Shown here one piece after another: positions 37,113 to 49,745 of a DNA stretch of 64,000 nt. Each line of letters begins with the position of its first letter. Within the stretch, counting starts at the first letter, position 1. This stretch comes from Chrysemys picta bellii. Lineage: Eukaryota > Chordata > Testudines > Emydidae. The notes beneath the pieces were generated by a model. The model was not told where the DNA came from, searched no databases, and worked only from the letters and a program-made list of their open reading frames with translations. Location: assembly GCF_011386835.1 (NCBI RefSeq), contig NC_088797.1, positions 92,452,264 to 92,516,263 on the forward strand, in the 5' to 3' direction. Made by a program: the position numbers and the translations under genes.

Positions 37113-39750
37113 GCTGTTGCGTCCTTATATGACACATGAGAATTTCAAACACAATATAAATGGTGTAAGACTTAACAGCCTTAAAATATGCAATGTCTTC
37201 GGATTTAAAAAGGAAACACTTTATTTTGCAACCCTCGCTACATACAGTCAAGAATGCAATATATTGTGATGTGGTCTTATCTTTTAAAATAATTTGACAA
37301 TCCCATTCCTTTTTTCTCTGTCTCCACATATATGCCTATTGATTACATCAATTTTAACAAGAAATCCTACTGATATACTAGGATAAAAACTACAGTTAAC
37401 AGTGGGCTGCAACATAAAAGCCACAAATAATTGAGGTCCAGATGATCCTGTTACACTCTAAGCTCTCTAATGAAAAGAAAAAATCCCTCAGTTTGCCAAA
37501 TACTTTAAAATCTATAATTTACAACACTGTATTCAATATGCGTTTCAGAGTGTTAATATATTTAAAACGGTCATACAATTTTAGTTAATAAAATGTCTGC
37601 AGGACACTTTTTTTTTAACTGCTGTGGCCAAACAAGATTTCTTCTCCACTACACTAACTGATTAGGAGAGTCACTTTCATTATTTGCATGATCTGAAAGA
37701 GGAAACTGAAAATCCTGCTTTGATAGCATTAATACTCTTTTTGTACTTGTAGGCTACACTTGTGTGTGTGTGTACATCCTGGCACTGCTTTCAGCCAAGT
37801 TGAAAAAATGGTTTCCACATGCTCAAACTGTCTAAATATTTGCACTGCCATGAGCCAGAAAATAATTTTTATAATAGAGAAACCCCTGATCCCATGAGTA
37901 AGTCTATTATTTCAGAAAATATTTGAGGCTTAGCAAAAACATAAGGTCCTAATTAAATTATTTTCTTTAATTGGCACATAGTTCCTATTTTTGAACTTGA
38001 TTCTAAAAAGTTGATTTTCAGCCATGGCTAAAAATGTTCCCAGGCTTATGTTTCTAAGAAACACATAAAAACAAAGCCCTTTCTACTACGTATACATACG
38101 GATAACATTGATAATGTTCTGTTAACATACTGTAGTTGATAACATTCTGCTAATAGTCACTACAAAATCCGTGGACTGCTATCACTTTATATTAAAGGAC
38201 CATATTTTCATATGGTTTGCAAATATGCACTTGGAAATACAGTTTGCATATGCAGACCCTTCCCATTTGCACAAACAAATGAGGCACTTGAACAGACAAT
38301 TGCCCATTTGGGGCTAGATTTTGCCCTACATGACCTCATATGAATTGGTGGTGAGCTGATGGGCCACACAGCAGCTGGAGTCCCCAGATAGAATCCTGGC
38401 TGACATAACTGGAATTATTCCTAGGGGCTACCAGTCGCTCACTCTGGCAGACCCATTGCACCCCAGTACCTTCATCTGAGCAAGAAGGTGGAGGCAGATT
38501 CCAACCTTTACCCATGTGTATAGTGAGTGACCAGAATGTGCACCTTTGAATTCACAAATTCATTTGTGTACACAAACAGATACACCAGATCATTTATGAG
38601 GGCCCTTGGGGACATTTAGGGACATATGATCAAAGTACAATGCATCAAAGCCTAAATTTTCAAAAACAGTTCCAAATTTTAAGTTTCCCGAGGATCCATG
38701 AGTGAAAACCAGACTGTGAGCCTTAACCTTGAAATACAACTATTATTTTTTGTTAATAGCTTGTCATTATTTAGGTTTACTGAATAGTAATTGCCTTTTT
38801 TAGTTATGTGTTTCACTTAATGCAGCCATTGCTCTCCCTTCCCCCGTGACTCCAGCAAGGCACTATAATGAAAACCTCATAAAATACCTTCTTTTTATCT
38901 TTCAAACACACAAAACAAATGAGGAAGGTCTAATAAAAAACAAAAGTAAAGAAAAGATTGTAAAGGAAGGTAATAAATATAGATAATAAATAAATAATTA
39001 AAAAACAGCAGTGATTCTAAAAGCAACACTGAAGAAAAAAAGCAACACTTCTCTCTTTTTAAAACAAGAAAAATTAGATGGATTTCAGGAGCCAGGGAGT
39101 TCCATATTAGAAAACTCACACAACAAGAGTGACTTCAGACAATGTGTGGGTGGGGGGGAATCCTTAAAAAGCAGATGGCATCCAAAGACAAGATACCTGT
39201 CAGTACTAGGAATAAGTTTCAATTCAGCTAAGCACACTCTTAACTTTAAGCATATTAATGGATTAAGTAATTACATGCTTTGCTGAAGTAGGGCTTTAAA
39301 AACCCGTGGTGCAAAATTAATGACAACCAGCTACTCTATAGGCAGCCAATGAAAAGAGTGCAGGACAGGCGTAGTAATATCATGTTTGCTCAAGTCATAG
39401 AACTATATTTTAAATAGCAATGCCAGTATAAATATTATTATTAAAGCCTAAGGAAAAGAGAAAATATATAACACCAGGGAGATAATTGAATTCTGACTAG
39501 TAAAATGTAAATATATCAGAAAAAATAATAAAAAAAATCTCACTGAAACATAAGTCTATAACCTGGATGAAAAACGAGATTTTGCTAGGAGTGATGAAAG
39601 AGATGGGGTGAAATGACAGTTACTCCTTTGGCCAGTTAAAGAAAAACATTGATAGGTTTGGATGCAGCTCATTTAAGCCCCCCTAGAAAAAAGGACAGTG
39701 ACTATAACTAAAGATCTTAAAGCACAGCTAATATAAAGATGAGGGGAGCT
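37113..39750. other. Intronic sequence, nothing recognised
   Basis: No exon or classified repeat seen in about 2.6 kb of AT-rich sequence. Confidence 0.5.
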
Positions 39751-39756
39751 ATTAGT

Positions 39757-40336
39757 CAGGGCTGGATAAAGACATAGGCATCCCTGCCTTGGGCCACAGC
39801 TCCTAGTATCAGGTAATGAGGGCAGAATCTCAGTTTTAATTTAAAAAAAGTAAACCCCCAGGGTTGTAAAAACCAAAAACTTTAAAAAGGAATCTGAGCA
39901 TAGCCAAAACAACATCTGCCTGATTCTACAGAAGGTCTGGAACAATAGCTCTGAGAGACAAGTGAACTGCTGCATGTATCTCAACGGGGTGTTAATTTCA
40001 TGACACACTGCCTGGGGGCCCCCCATCAATACCACCCCAGCAGAGGATTCTGTGTGGCAGGAGGAGAAGCATGCAGGGGACTTGGCTCACTAAGCATGTA
40101 TGCCCTGGTTGCTGGGGAAAATACGGGTGGCATACACTTCTGCCAGCCTGCCTATGTATGGGGAGAGGGGACTGCTCCTGTTGCTGCTTCTGGTGACCCC
40201 TTGCTGCTGAGCCATCTTTCTAGCCTGAAATGTGTCACCCCTTGCCATTGCCACCCAAGGGAGGGACAAGGCCAAACTGCAGAGGGACTCATATTGTTGT
40301 GTGCTTAGGGACCCAGATAGCCTTAATCTGGCCCTG
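39757..40336. mobile_element. hAT-type non-autonomous element, about 580 bp
   Basis: The left end CAGGGCTGGATAAAGAC and the right end CCTTAATCTGGCCCTG are inverted repeats with a few mismatches. CAGGG ends match the other hAT MITEs here. The flanking 8 bases (CTATTAGT and ATAGTGGT) do not agree clearly, so the duplication has decayed or an edge is off. The open frames 40000-40308 and 40090-40560 overlap on opposite strands and carry no transposase motif. Confidence 0.7.
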
Positions 40337-40639
40337 ATAGTGGTTAAAGTGGTGTTGAATGTGAAGAACCTCAGGAATCTATGGAACATGGAAAAAACCC
40401 AGTAGAAGTGATGGGGAGAATGTAAGAGTATGTAAAATTCATAGAGTTCTAAGAACTCTATCACCCCATGTGATTTCAATAACTGCATTAGAAGCCACCT
40501 GTTTCCTATTGGATTTGTTAGAGCTTCATCAGTGGCTCTACCTGGAATTAATTTAGGCAAACAGGTGCTCTCTTTTTAGGAATTTTCTCTATATACAATG
40601 AATAATAATTCAGCTTATTATGTAACATTTGTTGAACCG

Positions 40640-41692
40640 GATCCTGCCACTGGTATGCACTGTGGTTCTTCTGCGATTACTGTTATTCTTGGGAACATGA
40701 ATCATGTTAAATACATGCTTCCCTTTGTGACCCAGGGACCTCTTTGTGCCAACTGGAAGAGCTCACAGAAGGTTCATAGGATTTTACAGGAATCAGATAT
40801 ATACGTAATAGTTCACCAAAGGGTGACATGTGAGATCTCCACTGAGAGCCAGTAGCGCACTGATCATCAGAATCATTCCTAAATGTAAGGATGGATAATA
40901 TTTAAGAAGTTATTTGCCTTCACTGAAAATTAGGTTCTTAAGGTCTTGGAGTCAAGAAAGGTCACCAGGAGGTGATGTCTCTTGGACATGTTCCTTTCAG
41001 GCAGGAGGTAACAGACACCCACCTCCCTGTTTCATCATATGTGTGTTGTCTGCCACACCATGAAGACCTATTTGTATACCAAGCCAGGTGCCAGTCAAGA
41101 AATTATGAAATCTATAAGAAAGAGAAAAATTTCAGGAAGAAACAAAAACAGGAGGGGGGTATCCTGTTTAGGATAGAACTTGTATATCTTGGAAGGCAAA
41201 GGAACACTCTAGATCCTTCACCAGGGAAGCAAGCTGACAGCATACTTGTCTCATGAAAGGAGGATCACAGCCAAGTCTGGTTAAAAAGTGCTGAAAGGAT
41301 TTTGGATGAGCCAAACTGTACATGACATGAGAGTATCTAGGTAATTAAATCTAGGCTCTAGAATGTGTGTTATAATTTTGTTTTCTATGTAATCATTGGT
41401 TCCCAATACTTTCATTACTTGAATCTCCATGCTTTGCTAAATAAACTTATGAAACTTTATACATTAATTCACTATAAAGATATCTAAGTGCTGTGTGTTA
41501 AGTGGAACAGTGATTGGAAGTAGAACTGGTAAACTGTACTGTTCCTTTGGAAGCAGTGAATCTGAATACTGTGAGTGTCCAGTGGACCAGGGGCTGGACA
41601 CTCCAAGGAGACACTCAGAGGGCTTGAGGGTTGGAGTGTGCTTATGGTAAATAAAATGTGTTACTGTGTTACCAGCCTATCTCTAACACATC
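40640..41692 (+). mobile_element. Possible LTR-derived block
   Basis: The second half has a polyadenylation signal (TAAATAAACTT near 41438-41448) followed by GTGCTGTGTGTTAAGTGG, TGTGAGTGTCCAGTGGACCA and GAGGGCTTGAGGGTTGGAGT, arranged like an R-U5 and leader of a reptile endogenous retroelement. Edges and duplications are not resolved and the open frame 40972-41256 has no known domain. Tentative. Confidence 0.3.
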
Positions 41693-44230
41693 AGAAACAA
41701 TATTTATAGTTTTCACATTTTCTATCCCTCTTGGCTTAATAAATATGTGTTAATTACATGAGGCACAGTACGCATTGAAATAAAAAAACACTGTGGTTAA
41801 AATATTAAAAACTGTTGGCTTTTTGAGCTGCTAAAACCCATCATAATTTTATAGCAAATAATGGCAGACATCAATATGATATGATGTTCAGTTGAATTGA
41901 AGTTGAGGGTGGTCAACACCTATTAGAATGAGGTCCTTACTATTTATAGTTTACAATGATGATTGCTGAATTTCTGATCTTTTTAGTGAACCATTTTTGA
42001 TAGACCTGATGTAAGGTTATGGAGTAAACCTTATTCATTCAAAGAACTGTTTATGATATACCATAAACAGTGGAAAATATGATGCTTGCTACTACTAAGT
42101 GACAAAATACTATTATGCAATTTTCAGTTATTGCAAAGCACAGAACTTTGCTAAAGCACAATTGTGTCATGCTTTCTATGCCAAGCTCTTTCACTTCACA
42201 ATCTTAAATTTTGAAAAGATAAACCCTTGAAGGGCAATTAGCTGAAGTTAATTAAGAGCTGTTTGAAAATTAATCCAGGTTAAAGTTTCTGCCAAGCAGA
42301 TTTTCTCCAAGATGAATTTTATCTTGTCAGACATAGATATAACAACTGTTGAGTGACGAAGCAGGTTCCAAAATTTCTTCTTTTACTCATAGCTTTTCAG
42401 TCATTTCTACTGTTCTATTCATACCTTTTCCAGGCAATTGCTTTCAAGAAGTCAAGGAAATCCAAATGTGGTATTTATCTAATAAAGGCCATATCTTTTG
42501 AAAGAACATTTCCTTTATAACCTTTGTAAAGGTAGACAGCACTGATGACTTCTGTTTTTTTAAAGTCAAAATGTCACTATGTGGGGAGCAATGGCATGAT
42601 TACTGACTCTGGCACTTTGGGATTGTATGCAAGGGCTAACCCCTGACTTGTAAAGCTGCAGGTAAGGACCTAGAAGGTGCCATAACAGCTTGTCCGCTCT
42701 TCTTACTGTGAAACTGTCCACCTAATTAAGGTCTCTCTAACATTAGGAATCTTCTGCCTCACCTTTCTCATTGTATGAAATATTGGACACTAAAAAATAA
42801 ACAAGGAAAAGCACAAGATAGAAGGATAGCAGAATTTAAAGCTATCTACTGACATTCTAGCTTCTTAAAAAATGGGTTGCTCCACAAGAGGTCCAATTCT
42901 GCAGTGCTTTCTCAAGCAAAATATCTACGAAAGTCAATGGGAGTTTTACTAGGATTAGGGCTAAATAAGTCAAGTGACAATAAGATCAATGGACACTGAA
43001 AATACTTTCTTGCATGATATTTATGTTGATGTGCATATTGATGTAATTTAATCTGTTTAGATTTTAGACCACACCCACCCACCTACCTCACCTGGGTAGC
43101 TGAGGAGCACATACTGCATATCAAAAACATGGCTTAAAATGACATAAACCTGAGAGGATTTTCTCTGAAATGATGAAGAGAGTGCATTACCTTTTTTCAG
43201 CTTATAGTAGCTGCTAATGAATTAGAAAGTGAAGGTCTTACAAAGGCTGTGTATGCAATAATGGAGTTATATTGCTCGGTAAATCACCACTCCTACTACC
43301 AAGTTTTCTCTCCACATTATCTCCCTGGAAATCTAATTAGTAGCACTGACATGGCATATTTGTAACTCTCTCTCTCTCCAAAGCAATGTTTAGTTGCCTG
43401 TGGTTAGTTTACTGGACTACATGTAACTTCATACAATTGGTCTTTGTATAAGCTGCAACTGACCATTAAAATAAAATTAGGAGGTCTGCTTAGTTATCTA
43501 CTGCAAAATCATCACTTCAAGTCTGATTCAGCATTTCTTCTGTACCCCAGATTCCCATTGAGAGCAATGAGAGTTTTATTTATTTAAGGAATCCAGATGA
43601 AGTCCTATATATTTTGTTAAGGGGCCATAATTCTGCACAATGAGGAGAAAAGTAACTTGCTAGAGAGGTGCAATAGGTTAAAAAAGGTGTTCGGAGTGAT
43701 AAACAGAAAATGTCTCTTTATTCTATTGGTACACTCCAGCATTACCAAAATTAATGCAAGACACTGAAAATGGGACACAGATTTCTTATATGATAGAAGA
43801 ATTTTGAATTTAAATTCTTCTAAAACTAATAATATTTAGTTTCTTTCCATTTCTCTTTACAATAAAACCATACATTCCCTTCATACAGACTCCCTTAAGC
43901 CCCCAAAGACTAATGTGAAACCACTATGTATATTGTATTAGTAACCTTTAATTTAGGCCAACAGAACTGAAAGGCTATGATAGTCACACTTTTCAACTGT
44001 TTGATTCTGAGAAGAAGCCTAATATCTAATCATTTCCCTTCCTTAATGTGGTAGTGGTAAAGAGATCTGCAAAAGAGAAAACATCAGATTTTTATACAAT
44101 AGCTTCAGTTTCTCTTTAAATTATTCTTGACTTAGAGCCATTTGTGTTTGAAGTCAATATTAACCTTTATCTGAATAAAATCAAGATTTGCTCATTTATT
44201 CTGAAGTGTTAAGAAGGCTATTCCAGGCTT
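41693..44230. other. Intronic sequence, nothing recognised
   Basis: No exon or classified repeat seen. A common amniote AGTCAATGGGAGTTTTAC motif is at 42930-42950 and a related one at 43540-43575. Confidence 0.5.
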
Positions 44231-44234
44231 ACCA

Positions 44235-45445
44235 GCTAAAGGTTTAGGGTGAAATCCAAAAAGCTAATTAGGTTCCTAAGTCCCCTACTGTAAGCCACAC
44301 AACTCCTGCTGAGCCCTGTAGGTACCTAAACTCATTTGGTGCCTAAGGTTTTTCCTCTGGGCATACGCATTGCTGCCTAATTCTAGGCATCTGGACACCT
44401 ATCTCCTGCTAAGCCCCAGAATGATTCATGAACCAGGGAAGACAGTCGTTTATTTGCCTAACTTGCTCCAGGGGCTGAATCTGGTTAGCAGGGCCGCCCA
44501 GAGGAGAGTGGGGGGTAAGTGGAGCAATTTGTCCCAGGCCCCCACGAGAATATAGTATTCTATAGTATTGCAACTTTTTTTTAATGGAAGGGGCCCCCGA
44601 AATTGCTTTGCCCCAGGCCCCCTGAATCCTCTGGGTGGCCCTGCTGGTTAGCACCCTTTGGGGACACCAACTGGATTGGGCCCTATTCAAAGGCTGTCCA
44701 GAAAAGGAGTAGGAGGTGATGGTGGTGCTGCCACCCACCTTATAACCTTTAGACTAGCGGTTAGCGTGCTCACCTGGGATGTGTGAAACTTGGTGGGTGT
44801 CCTAACAACTGGACTACAAAGTCATTCCCACTCTATCTCCCCAATCACTTTTTATTGATTTAACCAGAGTGCTTCAACAGGAGAGACTGAGGGAGCCCCA
44901 GATCAGAACATCCCATAGTTCAGTAGTCAAAACATTCTCCTGAGAAGTTGGACTTCCCTGTTCAAATCTTTTCTCCCCCTCTGCCAGGAAGGGGGGAATT
45001 GCATGTGAGTATCACACATCCCAGATGAGTGTTCTAACCACTGGGCCAAAAGTTATAAAGTTGGACACAACCACTGCCGCCTCCTCTATGCTGACACCTA
45101 AATTATTCTTGCAAGAAACTATGTAGGCACCTAAGTCAGGAAAGAGATTCCTGTTCATGGGTCTGTAGCAGAGCTAGGTGCCTCACTGTAGTCTGGACTT
45201 AGAAGCCTATCTCCGAGAAAGGGCCACTCTTTAGCACATTGTCATCTTCCATTGGCTAGTGTAGGCAGGGAGCCACCTAGCCACCTGGCTTTTGTGGATC
45301 ACATTCAAAGATGCCTTTCTCTCCTCATTAGGGAGAGCCTCACTAGGCTTTGTGAATCAGACCTGTTCCTGTGAATTTTCTAGGCACCCAAGGTGCTCAG
45401 CATTGCAACACCTAAGTCCCTTCACGGATTCCATCCCTCTAATCT
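44235..45445. repeat. Large composite repeat with tRNA-like segments
   Basis: Both ends carry GGTGCCTAAG/CACCTAAGTCC-type motifs in opposite senses: TTAGGGTGAAATCC...CCTAAGTCCC on the left and CACCTAAGTCCC...GGATTCCAT on the right, suggesting degenerate terminal inverted repeats. The interior has three tRNA-like pieces: GACTAGCGGTTAGCGTGCTC (44752, plus), AGTTCAGTAGTCAAAACATT with CCTGTTCAAATC (44917-44968, plus), and, on the minus strand, TTTTGGCCCAGTGGTTAGAA (45032-45051). The first and third have the form of a tRNA A box; the second also has a B box. A 155-bp hAT MITE is nested inside. Class unassigned. Confidence 0.5.
44489..44643. mobile_element. hAT-type MITE with exact 8-bp target duplication
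   Basis: Ends CAGGGCCGCCCAGAGGA and TCCTCTGGGTGGCCCTG are inverted repeats with one mismatch; CTGGTTAG flanks both sides (44481-44488 and 44644-44651). It sits inside the larger composite repeat, so it is the younger of the two. Confidence 0.94.
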
Positions 45446-46071
45446 AAACATATAGAAGTCTGTCTATTAAGCACAAGCTGTTGACCAAGTGGGAATTGTT
45501 GCAGCTCTTGTTTCTGTTTGTTAGCACCTTTATTATTTAAAACATTTTAAAGTGATTAAACACTAGTCTTAATTTCTAGAAGGAATACTTTAAGCCAGTG
45601 TTTTGGATTGAAATATTATTCCATAGCAAAGTAACTGTAACATTCAAAAGCTACTCTACTTTCTCCACTTCAACCTTCTTTTACAGAACATATTTTATTT
45701 CCTAAGGTTTGAAAAACTCAGGACTGTTTGAAAATAGCCCAAAATATATCAATCATTTCTATTGCAGTAATATCTTTGTTATCTTGTGTTTTTTATCAGT
45801 TTAGAATTTACATACATTATATCCTACCTTAAAATATGTCATGACAACTATTTGCCAACTACTTTTAAAATTAAACTCTTTAGATTAACAAAGCATTATA
45901 CTATATTTCTTTTATTTCCTATCAGACATTTCACTTCCTATGTTATAGTATTATGTGATAAAAAGTGTATGTTTTGAAAAATTTCTTGATTTGATTTCAA
46001 TTAAAAACACGGGGTACAGGCAATACATTGAGATTAATTGGTGAAAGCCAAAAATCATTAGTTGTCACTTA

Positions 46072-46179
<108 letters not shown>

Positions 46180-46743
46180 TCACTTTTCTAATATGGAATT
46201 AAAACAACAAAAACATGTTTATTCAACAGCATGTCATCTTGACCTTGATCTATCAAGAAGGACAGATATGATCAACAGAAGCTGGGAAAGGACACAAAGA
46301 GAAAGGGGTAGAGAACTAATATTCTCACCTCACATTTCATTTTCAAAACACTTTCATAAATGTTTAAGAAGAAATAATAACACATAAATAAATTAAAAGT
46401 GAGGCCCAATCTTACTCCTCAAGCTATTTTAGGGACTGATCAAATTGAACTCAGTGGCAAAACTCCCACTGACTGCAATGGTGCAGGGACAGGCCTCAAC
46501 AGCAGGAAGAATGAAACTGCCACCCTTGATGGTAAATCCCAGAATGGCATAGAGCATGGTTTTCTCAGCAACCATTCCAAGGCTTTGAATGACCAAATTT
46601 CACAGCCTTCTAAGGGAAGTAGAAGACTCATTTCTTTGTCTTATCTTTCTCAGAGCTGCCAGGAAAACAGCAATGAAGAATGAAGGTGGTGGAAAAAGAG
46701 GAAAAAGAGAAGACAGGAATGAAAGGACAGACAGAAGAGAAGG

Positions 46744-46868
46744 TAGGGTGACCAGATAGCAAATGTGAAAAATCGGGACAAGGGATGGGGGGTAATAGGA
46801 GCCCATATAAAAAAAAAGCCCCAAATATTGGGACTGTCCCTATAAAATCGAGACATCTGGTCACCCTA
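46744..46868. mobile_element. hAT-type MITE with exact 8-bp target duplication
   Basis: Ends TAGGGTGACCAGAT and ATCTGGTCACCCTA are perfect inverted repeats, flanked by AGAGAAGG at 46736-46743 and 46869-46876. The interior has AAAAATCGGGACAAGGG and its inverted partner region TGTCCCTATAAAATCGAGA. Confidence 0.94.
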
Positions 46869-47870
46869 AGAGAAGGATAAGAAAGAGAGAATCAAAGAAT
46901 CTCCCATACCCACAATAGTCCCAATTGCCTTAGGGAAGTAGGGAGGAAAAATATACCTATTAAGGTCGCTTTACAAAACACTCAGGGTGAAATCCTGGCT
47001 CCACTGAAGTCAATGAAAAATTTTCCATTTACTTTAGTGGGGCCAGGATTTCTCTCTTAGATTCTGTGGTGATGGATGAGATATAAACACCTATACATGA
47101 TAAGACAAGACAGATTTATCAAAGTGTCTGATAGTTTGAGTTCTGCTGTCTTCTGTAAATATTATGAGTGGCTTCAGCACACCTATACCATTTTATTCTC
47201 TGTTTCAAGAGAAACAGAGAGGGCACTGACATGTTTCAGAAAGGGACCAGAAACATCTATTCATATTGTGAGATTTCATATTGATAGTGGCTCAAATAAA
47301 TGGAACTGGTAAATTTCACCTTGAACTCTTTACTAACTAATAACAAAAATTAAGGACCATCACTACTGTATCTTTTCTTGAGCTGTATTAGATGGATTTC
47401 AGAGACCAACATGCAGAATATATTAAATATAATACATCTATGTGATAAGTATAACTGATGACACTCAACATGAGAAACTAAATAGTAGTCTTCCTTATTA
47501 CACACTTGCATCACTCCTTTCCCAGACTTCAAAGAGAAACTGCTGAGCTTCAGTTCATCTGCAAATTTGACACCATTAGCTCAGGATTAAACAAAGACTG
47601 TGAATGGCTGGCCAACTACAAAAGCAGTTTCTCCTCCCTTGGAGTTCACACCTCAACTGCTAGAAGAGGGCCTCATCCTCCCTGATTGAACTAACTTCGT
47701 TATCTCTACCCATATCTCTACCACTCTTGCTTGCATATTTATATCCTGGGACTGATATGGCTACAACTATGCTGCATATATGTCACAACTGCTCTGTTAT
47801 ACTAGTCACTTGGTACCAGATTTGTAAAGGTATTTAGGCACATAAAGATCAGGTAGGTGACTGGTGGGAT

Positions 47871-48062
47871 TTTCAAAAGTGCCTTGGAGCCTAACTCCCA
47901 CTGCTTTTGAAATTCCCATTAGGCACTTATCTGCATCTTTAGGCACCCAAATACCTGGGCTGTAGTCCACGAAAGCTTATGCTCTAATAAATTTGTTAGT
48001 CTCTAAGGTGCCACAAGTACTCCTGTTCTTCTTTTTCCAAATACCTTTAAAAATCTGGCCCT
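47871..48062. repeat. Palindromic MITE-like repeat (TTTTCAAAA family), interrupted
   Basis: GGGATTTTCAAAAGTGCCTT, GCCTAACTCCCACTGCTTTT and TTAGGCACCCAAATACCT followed, after an 81-bp insertion, by TTTAAAAATCTGGCCCT. Same family as 3444-3545. The insertion duplicated CAAATACCT. Confidence 0.6.
47957..48037 (+). mobile_element. Short Penelope-like insertion with 9-bp target duplication
   Basis: Reads GGGCTGTAGTCCACGAAAGC, TTATGCTCTAATAAATTTGT and AGTCTCTAAGGTGCCACAAG, the same sequence as the arms of the palindromic insertion at 50540-50780. CAAATACCT flanks it at 47948-47956 and 48038-48046. It is 5'-truncated inside the hammerhead-like stem. Confidence 0.75.
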
Positions 48063-49189
48063 CAGTCAGTCAAATGATTAAGCCTGCCAGTCATTTGGTT
48101 AAAGGGCTGACAACAAGGATGAAGCATTTGACTAAATGCCTAATATTGCTCAATGAATTAACTAACAAAAGCAATAACAATATTATACTTTATTGCATGC
48201 TGTCAAATGCAAGGGAGCATCTATCATTCTGTAACTGCAAATGCCATGTAGCATTGTATCGTGAACAGGCTACTTTAGGAGTAGCTGTGGCTCACATTTT
48301 ATTGGCTGTCATATTACAACTTTGAAGCATTTACACCTGTTGATTTTGCACTTCTTTTACCCTGAACATTTATATTTAGTTCATCTTGGGACACCAGAAA
48401 AAGATCATTACAAGTGTAAATGCAAATGTCATAAAAATGGCAAATATAAATTAAAGATGGGCTTCATCAGAGCTTTCAAACACCCCTACATGCAGAAGAA
48501 ACCTGAGACTCATGCCATCTCTATAAATATTTTTTGCTCAGCTTTTGGGGGCAAATGCCAAAATTTCCTCTCAGTATACCTGATGGGCAATATATGGCAG
48601 TTTCATGATGAATTATATTCAAAATCATACCAAGAATGATTTTTGAATTTCTCACCCTTCCCCTTCTTGCATTTTTTCTACATGCAGAATGGTCACAACT
48701 AAATTCTTTCTTTCTTTCTGTTTATAAAACACAGCTCTCCCATATTGAAAGTATATAAATTATCTACACAATTTTTATACAAAACTTACTCATCATAAAA
48801 TTTCAAATTGGACCCTCCCAGTCTACTCATCCGCACTAGTAAGTCTTCCTTCTTAAGGCATCCTTATCCCACAAAAAGCCTATATAATCTTTTCAGGGAG
48901 CACTGAAAGTTAACAAACTCAGGCTGTGCCAGACCAGGGATGCAAAGATTTCCAGAGCCAAATTCCTTGATACAAGCCTCTTTCCATTTAAACCAGATGA
49001 ACAGAAGTATAACAAGAGGAAATATTTTAATAAAAACCATTTGTATTTGATTTAACATGGGGCTTCACAAAACACAGGCAAATATTCCCTTAGATATACA
49101 CATGGTACAACCTTGCAATTGTGGGTAGAATTTAGCCACAAGGGAAAATAAGCAAAGATACCTGACAACTAAAAGAGTACCATAAATGT

Positions 49190-49745
49190 TTATGTTTACC
49201 TATGCCATACCTTTGATCACAAGAAAATTGAGTTCTTGCATATGTCTTTTGGTGCTGACAGGCTTTTCAACAGTTCTGATGGGTTTTGTAAGGTCAGTCA
49301 AGTGGTGATATAAACTTTGCCATGTAGTTCACAATTCCCATGATCCTATGGATATCTCCCACATCTTTTGGCTCCTGAAGCTCTAATATAGGCTATGTAT
49401 GTATATAATTTGGATACATTTCTTTCCCACAGAAACCAATGAAGTGACCAACACATTTTATTTGTTCTGTTGTGAGCTGGCATTTATTATTCAATGTCAA
49501 ACCTGCTTGCTGAAGGTTTCCAAGCTCAGCATGTAATTATGCCAGTTGGGCCTGTATTTCATTGATGGTGGAAAGAACATCTCTCCTCCAGACGACATTC
49601 TTGTTTTGTTAGATCAGCATGGATCTTTATGTTACCATTACGTGGAAGCACTACGAACGCTTCAGCACCCAAGCAGTGGTTTCCTTTATGCAGGCTGTTA
49701 TCCTCATTTGCTCTGTCATCTCAAGTTCTTATTTTACTTTCCCCA
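49190..49745 (-). pseudogene. Ty3/gypsy reverse transcriptase relic
   Basis: Minus-strand frames, shifted several times, read in order: TEQMRITACIKETTAWV (the ELxxMxxxGII...W start of gypsy reverse transcriptase), NGNIKIHADLT (typical NGxIRICVDL), RREMFFPPS, LQQAGLTLNNKCQLTTEQIK (KAGLTLNxEKC), CVGHFIGFCGKEMYPN (FLGHxI...GI.PD), and IHRIMGIVNYMAKFISPL (RFLGMVNYLGKFIP). This is the fingers to thumb order; the catalytic YxDD block between is lost, so it is internally deleted as well as frameshifted. Integrase and gag are not recognised nearby. The 93-residue open frame on the opposite strand (49546-49827) is a by-product. Confidence 0.75.

Noticed and set aside
44915..44970. tRNA gene in the composite repeat
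   Set aside because: Has A- and B-box-like words but no convincing cloverleaf or acceptor stem; lies within a repeat.
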